Assembly (NCBI RefSeq): GCF_051020975.1
Contig: NW_027478158.1
Location: 14,570,001 to 14,634,000 of the forward strand
Reading direction: 5' to 3'
Length of the DNA: 64,000 nucleotides
DNA from: Osmia lignaria lignaria
Lineage: Eukaryota; Arthropoda; Insecta; Hymenoptera; Megachilidae
Shown: positions 35,785 through 47,925 of the stretch, piece by piece
Position numbering within the stretch: the stretch's first letter is position 1
Layout of the letters: each line of letters starts with the position of its first letter
Program-made: the position numbers and the translations under genes
The notes under the pieces: model-generated
Database searches by the model: none
The model's input: the letters and a program-made list of their open reading frames with translations, nothing else
Told to the model about the DNA's origin: nothing

Positions 35785-38700
35785 CGAGAACTACGCATCT
35801 GATCAAAAAATATCATAGAACATAAAAAGTAGGAAACTTAATTCTCTACAAAAAAGGTCTCTTAACATTTTGCCATAGCTCGCTTCGTTTCCGAGATATT
35901 TGCAGATTTATCTCCAGGGAAGGGGCCTGACGGACATATTTCGAGATATTTCTTCTTCTTGTCGTTCTTCTTCTGCACAGCTAAGCTGGAAGTGGCATTT
36001 GCAGCTCGCAATAGTGCAGAGTTATCTCAAAGAAAGGGGCCACGGTGTTTCTGTATCTCTATTATGTAGGTGCGGCTTCGGAACTTTTAAATATCTTGAT
36101 ATATCTCGAGAACTACGCATCTGATCAAAAAATATCATAGAACATAAAAAGTAGGAAACTTAATTCTCTACAAAAAAGGTCTCTTAACATTTTGCCATAG
36201 CTCGCTTCGTTTCCGAGATATTTGCAGATTTATCTCCAGGGAAGGGGCATGACGGACATATTTCGAGATATTTCTTCTTCTTGTTGTTCTTCTTCCGCAC
36301 AGCTAAGCTGGAAGTGGCATTTGCAGCTCGCAATAGTGCAGAGTTATCTCAAAGAAAGGGGCCACGGTGTTTCTGTATCTCTATTATGTTGGTGCGGCTT
36401 CGGAACTTTTAAATATCTTGATATATCTCGAGAACTACGCATCCGATCAAAAAATATCATAGAACATAAAAAGTAGGAAACTTAATTCTCTACAAAAAAG
36501 GTCTCTTAACATTTTGCCATAGCTCGCTTCGTATCCGAGATATTTGCAGATTTATCTCCAGGGAAGGGGCCTGACGGACATATTTCGAGATATTTCTTCT
36601 TCTTGTTGTTCTTCTTCTGCACAGCTAAGCTGGAAGTGGCATTTGCGGCTCGCACTAGTGCAGAGTTATCTCAAAGAAAGGGGCCACGGTGTTTCTGAAT
36701 CTCTATTATGTTGGTGCGGCTTCGGAACTTTTAAATATCTCGATATATCTCGAAAACTACGCTTCTGATCAAAAAGTATCATAGAACATAAATTGTAGGA
36801 AACTTAATTCTCTACAAAAAAGGTCTCTTAACATTTTGCCATAGCTCGCTTCGTTTCCGAGATATTTGCAGATTTATCTCAAGGGAAGGGGCCTGACGGA
36901 CATATTTCGAGATATTTCTTCTTCTTGTTGTTCTTCTTCTGCACAGCTAAGCTGGAAGTGGCATTTGCGGCTCGCACTAGTGCAGAGTTATCTGAAAGAA
37001 AGGGGCCACGGTGTTTCTGTATCTCTATTATGTTGGTGCGGCTTCGGAACTTTTAAATATCTTGATATATCTCGAGAACTACGCATCTGATCAAAAAATA
37101 TCATAGAACATAAAAAGTAGGAAACTTAATTCTCTACAAAAAACGTCTCTTTACATTTTGCCATAGCTCGCTTCGTTTCCGAGATATTTGCAGATTTATC
37201 TCAAGGGAAGGGGCCTGACGGACATATTTCGAGATATTTCTTCTTCTTGTTGTTCTTCTTCTGCACAGCTAAGCTGGAAGTGGCATTTGCAGCTCGCAAT
37301 AGTGCAGAGTTATCTCAAAGAAAGGGGCCACTGTGTTTCTGTATCTCTATTATGTTGGTGCGGCTTCGGAACTTTTAAATATCTTGATATATCTCGAGAA
37401 CTACGCATCTGATCAAAAAATATCATAGAACATAAAAAGTAGGAAACTTAATTCTCTACAAAAAAGGTCTCTTAACATCTTGCCATAGCTCGCTTCGTTT
37501 CCGAGATATTTGCAGATTTATCTCCAGGGAAGGGGCCTGACGGACATATTTCGAGATATTTCTTCTTCTTGTTGTTCTTCTTCTGCACAGCTAAGCTGGA
37601 AGTGGCATATGCGGCTCGCACTAGTGCAGAGTTATCTCAAAGAAAGGGGCCACGGTGTTTCTGTATCTCTATTATGTTGGTGCGGCTTCGGAACTTTTAA
37701 ATATCTTGATATATCTCGAGAACTACGCATCTGATCAAAAAATATCATAGAACATAAAAAGTAGGAAACTTAATTCTCTACAAAAAAGGTCTCTTAACAT
37801 TTTGCCATAGCTCGCTTCGTTTCCGAGATATTTGCAGATTTATCTCAAGGGAAGGGGCCTGACGGACATATTTCGAGATATTTCTTCTTCTTGTTGTTCT
37901 TCTTCTGCACAGCTAAGCTGGAAGTGGCATTTGCGGCTCGCACTAGTGCAGAGTTATCTCAAAGAAAGGGGCCACGGTGTTTCTGAATCTCTATTATGTT
38001 GGTGCGGCTTCGGAACTTTTAAATATCTCGATATATCTCGAAAACTACGCTTCTGATCAAAAAGTATCATAGAACATAAATTGTAGGAAACTTAATTCTC
38101 TACAAAAAAGGTCTCTTAACATTTTGCCATAGCTCGCTTCGTTTCCGAGATATTTGCAGATTTATCTCAAGGGAAGGGGCCTGACGGACATATTTCGAGA
38201 TATTTCTTCTTCTTGTTGTTCTTCTTCTGCACAGCTAAGCTGGAAGTGGCATTTGCGGCTCGCACTAGTGCAGAGTTATCTGAAAGAAAGGGGCCACGGT
38301 GTTTCTGTATCTCTATTATGTTGGTGCGGCTTCGGAACTTTTAAATATCTTGATATATCTCGAGAACTACGCATCTGATCAAAAAATATCATAGAACGTA
38401 AAAAGTAGGAAACTTAATTCTCTACAAAAAACGTCTCTTTACATTTTGCCATAGCTCGCTTCGTTTCCGAGATATTTGCAGATTTATCTCAAGGGAAGGG
38501 GCCTGACGGACATATTTCGAGATATTTCTTCTTCTTGTTGTTCTTCTTCTGCACAGCTAAGCTGGAAGTGGCATTTGCGGCTCGCACTAGTGCAGAGTTA
38601 TCTCAAAGAAAGGGGCCACGGTGTTTCTGTATCTCTATTATGTTGGTGCGGCTTCGGAACTTTTAAATATCTCGATATATCTCGACAACTACGCTTCTGA

Positions 38701-40936
38701 TCAAAAAACATCATAGAACATAAATTGTAGGAAACATAATTCTCTACAAAAAAGGTCTCTTAACATTTTGCCATAGCTCGCTTCGTTTCCGAGATATTTG
38801 CAGATATATCTCAAGGGAAGGGGCCTGACGGACATATTTCGAGATATTTCTTCTTCTTGTTGTTCTTCTTCTGCACAGCTAAGCTGGAAGTGGCATTTAC
38901 AGCTCGCAATAGTGCAGAGTTATCTCAAAGAAAGGGGCCACGGTGTTTCTGTATCTCTATTATGTTGGTGCGGCTTCGGAACTTTTAAATATCTTGATAT
39001 ACCTCGAGAACTACGCATCTGATCAAAAAATATCATAGAACATAAAAAGTAGGAAACTTAATTCTCTACAAAAAAGGTCTCTTAACATTTTGCCATAGCT
39101 CGCTTTGTTTCCGAGATATTTGCAGATTTATCTCCAGGGAAGGGGCCTGACGGACATATTTCGAGATATTTCTTCTTCTTGTTGTTCTTCTTCTGCACAG
39201 CTAAGCTGGAAGTGGCATTTGCAGCTCGCAATAGTGCAGAGTTATCTCAAAGAAAGGGGCCACGGTGTTTCTGTATCTCTATTATGTTGGTGCGGCTTCG
39301 GAACTTTTAAATATCTTGATATATCTCGAGAACTACGCATCTGATCAAAAAATATCATAGAACATAAAAAGTAGGAAACTTAATTCTCTACAAAAAAGGT
39401 CTCTTAACATCTTGCCATAGCTCGCTTCGTTTCCGAGATATTTGCAGACTTATCTCAAGGGAAGGGGCCTGACGGACATATTTCGAGATATTTCTTCTTC
39501 TTGTTGTTCTTCTTCTGCACAGCTAAGCTGGAAGTGGCATATGCGGCTCGCACTAGTGCAGAGTTATCTCAAAGAAAGGGGCCACGGTGTTTCTGTATCT
39601 CTATTATGTTGGTGCGGCTTCGGAACTTTTAAATATCTTGATATATCTCGAGAACTACGCATCTGATCAAAAAATATCATAGAACATAAAAAGTAGGAAA
39701 CTTAATTCTCTACAAAAAAGGTCTCTTAACATTTTGCCATAGCTCGCTTCGTTTCCGAGATATTTGCAGATTTATCTCAAGGGAAGGGGCCTGACGGACA
39801 TATTTCGAGATATTTCTTCTTCTTGTTGTTCTTCTTCTGCACAGCTAAGCTGGAAGTGGCATTTGCGGCTCGCACTAGTGCAGAGTTATCTCAAAGAAAG
39901 GGGCCACGGTGTTTCTGAATCTCTATTATGTTGGTGCGGCTTCGGAACTTTTAAATATCTCGATATATCTCGAAAACTACGCTTCTGATCAAAAAGTATC
40001 ATAGAACATAAATTGTAGGAAACATAATTCTCTACAAAAAAGGTCTCTTAACATTTTGCGATAGCTCGCTTCGTTTCCGAGATATTTGCAGATATATCTC
40101 AAGGGAAGGGGCCTGACGGACATATTTCGAGATATTTCTTCTTCTTGTTGTTCTTCTTCTGCACAGCTAAGCTGGAAGTGGCATTTACAGCTCGCAATAG
40201 TGCAGAGTTATCTCAAAGAAAGGGGCCACGGTGTTTCTGTATCTCTATTATGTTGGTGCGGCTTCGGAACTTTTAAATATCTTGATATACCTCGAGAACT
40301 ACGCATCTGATCAAAAAATATCATAGAACATAAAAAGTAGGAAACTTAATTCTCTACAAAAAAGGTCTCTTAACATTTTGCCATAGCTCGCTTTGTTTCC
40401 GAGATATTTGCAGATTTATCTCCAGGGAAGGGGCCTGACGGACATATTTCGAGATATTTCTTCTTCTTGTTGTTCTTCTTCTGCACAGCTAAGCTGGAAG
40501 TGGCATTTGCAGCTCGCAATAGTGCAGAGTTATCTCAAAGAAAGGGGCCACGGTGTTTCTGTATCTCTATTATGTTGGTGCGGCTTCGGAACTTTTAAAT
40601 ATCTTGATATATCTCGAGAACTACGCATCTGATCAAAAAATATCATAGAACATAAAAAGTAGGAAACTTAATTCTCTACAAAAAAGGTCTCTTAACATCT
40701 TGCCATAGCTCGCTTCGTTTCCGAGATATTTGCAGACTTATCTCCAGGGAAGGGGCCTGACGGACATATTTCGAGATATTTCTTCTTCTTGTTGTTCTTC
40801 TTCTGCACAGCTAAGCTGGAAGTGGCATTTGCAGCTCGCAATAGTGCAGAGTTATCTCAAAGAAAGGGGCCACGGTGTTTCTGTATCTCTATTATGTTGG
40901 TGCGGCTTCGGAACTTTTAAATATCTTGATATATCC
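35785..40936 (+). repeat. 16-unit HOR (5,152 bp), copy 1
   Basis: Markers recurring 5,152 bp later include TATGTAGGTGCGG (35900/41052), GGGGCATGACGG, TCTTCCGCAC and CATCCGATC (36222/41374), CGTATCCGAG (before 36544/41696), AAAAAGTATC, TATCTGAAAG (36866/42018), GCCACTGTG (37188/42340), CATATGCGG (37510/42662), GAACGTAAAAAG (after 38154/43306), CTCGACAACTACG (38476/43628), ATACCTCGAG (38798/43950), GCTTTGTTTCC, CAGACTTATC (39442/44594) and TTTTGCGATAGC (before 40086/45238). The only mismatches I saw around this copy are 35585/40737 and 35784/40936. Resemblance at the same offset extends left to about 35,070. Confidence 0.93.
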
Positions 40937-43900
40937 CGAGAACTACGCATCTGATCAAAAAATATCATAGAACATAAAAAGTAGGAAACTTAATTCTCTA
41001 CAAAAAAGGTCTCTTAACATTTTGCCATAGCTCGCTTCGTTTCCGAGATATTTGCAGATTTATCTCCAGGGAAGGGGCCTGACGGACATATTTCGAGATA
41101 TTTCTTCTTCTTGTCGTTCTTCTTCTGCACAGCTAAGCTGGAAGTGGCATTTGCAGCTCGCAATAGTGCAGAGTTATCTCAAAGAAAGGGGCCACGGTGT
41201 TTCTGTATCTCTATTATGTAGGTGCGGCTTCGGAACTTTTAAATATCTTGATATATCTCGAGAACTACGCATCTGATCAAAAAATATCATAGAACATAAA
41301 AAGTAGGAAACTTAATTCTCTACAAAAAAGGTCTCTTAACATTTTGCCATAGCTCGCTTCGTTTCCGAGATATTTGCAGATTTATCTCCAGGGAAGGGGC
41401 ATGACGGACATATTTCGAGATATTTCTTCTTCTTGTTGTTCTTCTTCCGCACAGCTAAGCTGGAAGTGGCATTTGCAGCTCGCAATAGTGCAGAGTTATC
41501 TCAAAGAAAGGGGCCACGGTGTTTCTGTATCTCTATTATGTTGGTGCGGCTTCGGAACTTTTAAATATCTTGATATATCTCGAGAACTACGCATCCGATC
41601 AAAAAATATCATAGAACATAAAAAGTAGGAAACTTAATTCTCTACAAAAAAGGTCTCTTAACATTTTGCCATAGCTCGCTTCGTATCCGAGATATTTGCA
41701 GATTTATCTCCAGGGAAGGGGCCTGACGGACATATTTCGAGATATTTCTTCTTCTTGTTGTTCTTCTTCTGCACAGCTAAGCTGGAAGTGGCATTTGCGG
41801 CTCGCACTAGTGCAGAGTTATCTCAAAGAAAGGGGCCACGGTGTTTCTGAATCTCTATTATGTTGGTGCGGCTTCGGAACTTTTAAATATCTCGATATAT
41901 CTCGAAAACTACGCTTCTGATCAAAAAGTATCATAGAACATAAATTGTAGGAAACTTAATTCTCTACAAAAAAGGTCTCTTAACATTTTGCCATAGCTCG
42001 CTTCGTTTCCGAGATATTTGCAGATTTATCTCAAGGGAAGGGGCCTGACGGACATATTTCGAGATATTTCTTCTTCTTGTTGTTCTTCTTCTGCACAGCT
42101 AAGCTGGAAGTGGCATTTGCGGCTCGCACTAGTGCAGAGTTATCTGAAAGAAAGGGGCCACGGTGTTTCTGTATCTCTATTATGTTGGTGCGGCTTCGGA
42201 ACTTTTAAATATCTTGATATATCTCGAGAACTACGCATCTGATCAAAAAATATCATAGAACATAAAAAGTAGGAAACTTAATTCTCTACAAAAAACGTCT
42301 CTTTACATTTTGCCATAGCTCGCTTCGTTTCCGAGATATTTGCAGATTTATCTCAAGGGAAGGGGCCTGACGGACATATTTCGAGATATTTCTTCTTCTT
42401 GTTGTTCTTCTTCTGCACAGCTAAGCTGGAAGTGGCATTTGCAGCTCGCAATAGTGCAGAGTTATCTCAAAGAAAGGGGCCACTGTGTTTCTGTATCTCT
42501 ATTATGTTGGTGCGGCTTCGGAACTTTTAAATATCTTGATATATCTCGAGAACTACGCATCTGATCAAAAAATATCATAGAACATAAAAAGTAGGAAACT
42601 TAATTCTCTACAAAAAAGGTCTCTTAACATCTTGCCATAGCTCGCTTCGTTTCCGAGATATTTGCAGATTTATCTCCAGGGAAGGGGCCTGACGGACATA
42701 TTTCGAGATATTTCTTCTTCTTGTTGTTCTTCTTCTGCACAGCTAAGCTGGAAGTGGCATATGCGGCTCGCACTAGTGCAGAGTTATCTCAAAGAAAGGG
42801 GCCACGGTGTTTCTGTATCTCTATTATGTTGGTGCGGCTTCGGAACTTTTAAATATCTTGATATATCTCGAGAACTACGCATCTGATCAAAAAATATCAT
42901 AGAACATAAAAAGTAGGAAACTTAATTCTCTACAAAAAAGGTCTCTTAACATTTTGCCATAGCTCGCTTCGTTTCCGAGATATTTGCAGATTTATCTCAA
43001 GGGAAGGGGCCTGACGGACATATTTCGAGATATTTCTTCTTCTTGTTGTTCTTCTTCTGCACAGCTAAGCTGGAAGTGGCATTTGCGGCTCGCACTAGTG
43101 CAGAGTTATCTCAAAGAAAGGGGCCACGGTGTTTCTGAATCTCTATTATGTTGGTGCGGCTTCGGAACTTTTAAATATCTCGATATATCTCGAAAACTAC
43201 GCTTCTGATCAAAAAGTATCATAGAACATAAATTGTAGGAAACTTAATTCTCTACAAAAAAGGTCTCTTAACATTTTGCCATAGCTCGCTTCGTTTCCGA
43301 GATATTTGCAGATTTATCTCAAGGGAAGGGGCCTGACGGACATATTTCGAGATATTTCTTCTTCTTGTTGTTCTTCTTCTGCACAGCTAAGCTGGAAGTG
43401 GCATTTGCGGCTCGCACTAGTGCAGAGTTATCTGAAAGAAAGGGGCCACGGTGTTTCTGTATCTCTATTATGTTGGTGCGGCTTCGGAACTTTTAAATAT
43501 CTTGATATATCTCGAGAACTACGCATCTGATCAAAAAATATCATAGAACGTAAAAAGTAGGAAACTTAATTCTCTACAAAAAACGTCTCTTTACATTTTG
43601 CCATAGCTCGCTTCGTTTCCGAGATATTTGCAGATTTATCTCAAGGGAAGGGGCCTGACGGACATATTTCGAGATATTTCTTCTTCTTGTTGTTCTTCTT
43701 CTGCACAGCTAAGCTGGAAGTGGCATTTGCGGCTCGCACTAGTGCAGAGTTATCTCAAAGAAAGGGGCCACGGTGTTTCTGTATCTCTATTATGTTGGTG
43801 CGGCTTCGGAACTTTTAAATATCTCGATATATCTCGACAACTACGCTTCTGATCAAAAAACATCATAGAACATAAATTGTAGGAAACATAATTCTCTACA

Positions 43901-46088
43901 AAAAAGGTCTCTTAACATTTTGCCATAGCTCGCTTCGTTTCCGAGATATTTGCAGATATATCTCAAGGGAAGGGGCCTGACGGACATATTTCGAGATATT
44001 TCTTCTTCTTGTTGTTCTTCTTCTGCACAGCTAAGCTGGAAGTGGCATTTACAGCTCGCAATAGTGCAGAGTTATCTCAAAGAAAGGGGCCACGGTGTTT
44101 CTGTATCTCTATTATGTTGGTGCGGCTTCGGAACTTTTAAATATCTTGATATACCTCGAGAACTACGCATCTGATCAAAAAATATCATAGAACATAAAAA
44201 GTAGGAAACTTAATTCTCTACAAAAAAGGTCTCTTAACATTTTGCCATAGCTCGCTTTGTTTCCGAGATATTTGCAGATTTATCTCCAGGGAAGGGGCCT
44301 GACGGACATATTTCGAGATATTTCTTCTTCTTGTTGTTCTTCTTCTGCACAGCTAAGCTGGAAGTGGCATTTGCAGCTCGCAATAGTGCAGAGTTATCTC
44401 AAAGAAAGGGGCCACGGTGTTTCTGTATCTCTATTATGTTGGTGCGGCTTCGGAACTTTTAAATATCTTGATATATCTCGAGAACTACGCATCTGATCAA
44501 AAAATATCATAGAACATAAAAAGTAGGAAACTTAATTCTCTACAAAAAAGGTCTCTTAACATCTTGCCATAGCTCGCTTCGTTTCCGAGATATTTGCAGA
44601 CTTATCTCAAGGGAAGGGGCCTGACGGACATATTTCGAGATATTTCTTCTTCTTGTTGTTCTTCTTCTGCACAGCTAAGCTGGAAGTGGCATATGCGGCT
44701 CGCACTAGTGCAGAGTTATCTCAAAGAAAGGGGCCACGGTGTTTCTGTATCTCTATTATGTTGGTGCGGCTTCGGAACTTTTAAATATCTTGATATATCT
44801 CGAGAACTACGCATCTGATCAAAAAATATCATAGAACATAAAAAGTAGGAAACTTAATTCTCTACAAAAAAGGTCTCTTAACATTTTGCCATAGCTCGCT
44901 TCGTTTCCGAGATATTTGCAGATTTATCTCAAGGGAAGGGGCCTGACGGACATATTTCGAGATATTTCTTCTTCTTGTTGTTCTTCTTCTGCACAGCTAA
45001 GCTGGAAGTGGCATTTGCGGCTCGCACTAGTGCAGAGTTATCTCAAAGAAAGGGGCCACGGTGTTTCTGAATCTCTATTATGTTGGTGCGGCTTCGGAAC
45101 TTTTAAATATCTCGATATATCTCGAAAACTACGCTTCTGATCAAAAAGTATCATAGAACATAAATTGTAGGAAACATAATTCTCTACAAAAAAGGTCTCT
45201 TAACATTTTGCGATAGCTCGCTTCGTTTCCGAGATATTTGCAGATATATCTCAAGGGAAGGGGCCTGACGGACATATTTCGAGATATTTCTTCTTCTTGT
45301 TGTTCTTCTTCTGCACAGCTAAGCTGGAAGTGGCATTTACAGCTCGCAATAGTGCAGAGTTATCTCAAAGAAAGGGGCCACGGTGTTTCTGTATCTCTAT
45401 TATGTTGGTGCGGCTTCGGAACTTTTAAATATCTTGATATACCTCGAGAACTACGCATCTGATCAAAAAATATCATAGAACATAAAAAGTAGGAAACTTA
45501 ATTCTCTACAAAAAAGGTCTCTTAACATTTTGCCATAGCTCGCTTTGTTTCCGAGATATTTGCAGATTTATCTCCAGGGAAGGGGCCTGACGGACATATT
45601 TCGAGATATTTCTTCTTCTTGTTGTTCTTCTTCTGCACAGCTAAGCTGGAAGTGGCATTTGCAGCTCGCAATAGTGCAGAGTTATCTCAAAGAAAGGGGC
45701 CACGGTGTTTCTGTATCTCTATTATGTTGGTGCGGCTTCGGAACTTTTAAATATCTTGATATATCTCGAGAACTACGCATCTGATCAAAAAATATCATAG
45801 AACATAAAAAGTAGGAAACTTAATTCTCTACAAAAAAGGTCTCTTAACATCTTGCCATAGCTCGCTTCGTTTCCGAGATATTTGCAGACTTATCTCCAGG
45901 GAAGGGGCCTGACGGACATATTTCGAGATATTTCTTCTTCTTGTTGTTCTTCTTCTGCACAGCTAAGCTGGAAGTGGCATTTGCAGCTCGCAATAGTGCA
46001 GAGTTATCTCAAAGAAAGGGGCCACGGTGTTTCTGTATCTCTATTATGTTGGTGCGGCTTCGGAACTTTTAAATATCTTGATATATCT
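40937..46088 (+). repeat. 16-unit HOR (5,152 bp), copy 2
   Basis: This copy abuts copy 1. A single substitution, C at 40936 in ATATCCCGAG, is private to the unit at 40730: both 35784 and 46088 have T. I found no other mismatch between 35,785-41,219 and 40,937-46,371. Within each copy a smaller 4-unit echo exists: the units at 38798 and 39120 resemble those at 40086 and 40408 at 1,288 bp. Confidence 0.93.
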
Positions 46089-46795
46089 CGAGAACTACGC
46101 ATCTGATCAAAAAATATCATAGAACATAAAAAGTAGGAAACTTAATTCTCTACAAAAAAGGTCTCTTAACATTTTGCCATAGCTCGCTTCGTTTCCGAGA
46201 TATTTGCAGATTTATCTCCAGGGAAGGGGCCTGACGGACATATTTCGAGATATTTCTTCTTCTTGTCGTTCTTCTTCTGCACAGCTAAGCTGGAAGTGGC
46301 ATTTGCAGCTCGCAATAGTGCAGAGTTATCTCAAAGAAAGGGGCCACGGTGTTTCTGTATCTCTATTATGTTGGTGCGGCTTCGGAACTTTTAAATATCT
46401 TGATATATCTCGAGAACTACGCATCTGATCAAAAAATATCATAGAACATAAAAAGTAGGAAACTTAATTCTCTACAAAAAAGGTCTCTTAACATTTTGCC
46501 ATAGCTCGCTTCGTTTCCGAGATATTTGCAGATTTATCTCCAGGGAAGGGGCCTGACGGACATATTTCGAGATATTTCTTCTTCTTGTTGTTCTTCTTCT
46601 GCACAGCTAAGCTGGAAGTGGCATTTGCAGCTCGCAATAGTGCAGAGTTATCTCAAAGAAAGGGGCCACGGTGTTTCTGTATCTCTATTATGTTGGTGCG
46701 GCTTCGGAACTTTTAAATATCTTGATATATCTCGAGAACTACGCATCCGATCAAAAAATATCATAGAACATAAAAAGTAGGAAACTTAATTTTCT
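46089..46795 (+). repeat. Partial third copy of the 16-unit HOR
   Basis: The units at 46204 and 46526 keep CTTGTCGTTC and CATCCGATC from 41052 and 41374, but lack TATGTAGG (T at 46372) and the GGGGCATGACGG and CTTCCGCAC changes. Correspondence at the 5,152-bp offset stops at the TTTTCTAC linker near 46,790. These last units may be older or partly converted. Confidence 0.8.
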
Positions 46796-47925
46796 ACAAA
46801 AAAGGTCTCTTAACATTTTGCCATAGCTCGCTTCGTTTCCGAGATATTTGCAGATTTATCTCAAGGGAAGGGGCCTGACGGACATATTTCGAGATATTTC
46901 TTCTTCTTGTTGTTCTTCTTCTGCACAGCTAAGCTGGAAGTGGCATATGCGGCTCGCACTAGTGCAGAGTTATCTCAAAGAAAGGGGCCACGGTGTTTCT
47001 GTATCTCTATTATGTTGGTGCGGCTTCGGAACTTTTAAATATCTTGATATATCTCGAGAACTACGCATCTGATCAAAAAATATCATAGAACATAAAAAGT
47101 AGGAAACTTAATTCTCTACAAAAAAGGTCTCTTAACATTTTGCCATAGCTCGCTTCGTTTACGAGATATTTGCAGATTTATCTCAAGGGAAGGGGCCTGA
47201 CGGACATATTTCGAGATATTTCTTCTTCTTGTTGTTCTTCTTCTGCACAGCTAAGCTGGAAGTGGTATTTGCGGCTCGCACTAGTGCAGAGTTATCTCAA
47301 AGAAAGGGGCCACGGTGTTTCTGAATCTCTATTATGTTGGTGCGGCTTCGGAACTTTTAAATATCTCGATATATCTCGAAAACTACGCTTCTGATCAAAA
47401 AGTATCATAGAACATAAATTGTAGGAAACTTAATTCTCTACAAAAAAGGTCTCTTAACATTTTGCCATAGCTCGCTTCGTTTCCGAGATATTTGCAGATT
47501 TATCTCAAGGGAAGGGGCCTGACGGACATATTTCGAGATATTTCTTCTTCTTGTTGTTCTTCTTCTGCACAGCTAAGCTGGAAGTGGCATTTGCGGCTCG
47601 CACTAGTGCAGAGTTATCTGAAAGAAAGGGGCCACGGTGTTTCTGTATCTCTATTATGTTGGTGCGGCTTCGGAACTTTTAAATATCTTGATATATCTCG
47701 AGAACTACGCATCTGATCAAAAAATATCATAGAACATAAAAAGTAGGAAACTTAATTCTCTACAAAAAACGTCTCTTTACATTTTGCCATAGCTCGCTTC
47801 GTTTCCGAGATATTTGCAGATTTATCTCAAGGGAAGGGGCCTGACGGACATATTTCGAGATATTTCTTCTTCTTGTTGTTCTTCTTCTGCACAGCTAAGC
47901 TGGAAGTGGCATTTGCGGCTCGCAC
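46796..47925 (+). repeat. Units resembling 42662-43850 (13-unit offset, 4,186 bp)
   Basis: The units at 46848, 47170, 47492 and 47814 follow the order found at 42662, 42984, 43306 and 43628: CATATGCGG; TCTGAATCTC with AAAAAGTATC; TATCTGAAAG; then CTCGACAAC. Local differences include GTTTACGAG before 47170 and AGTGGTATTTGCGG in it. The 16-unit order therefore resumes three units out of register after 46,8xx. Confidence 0.82.
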
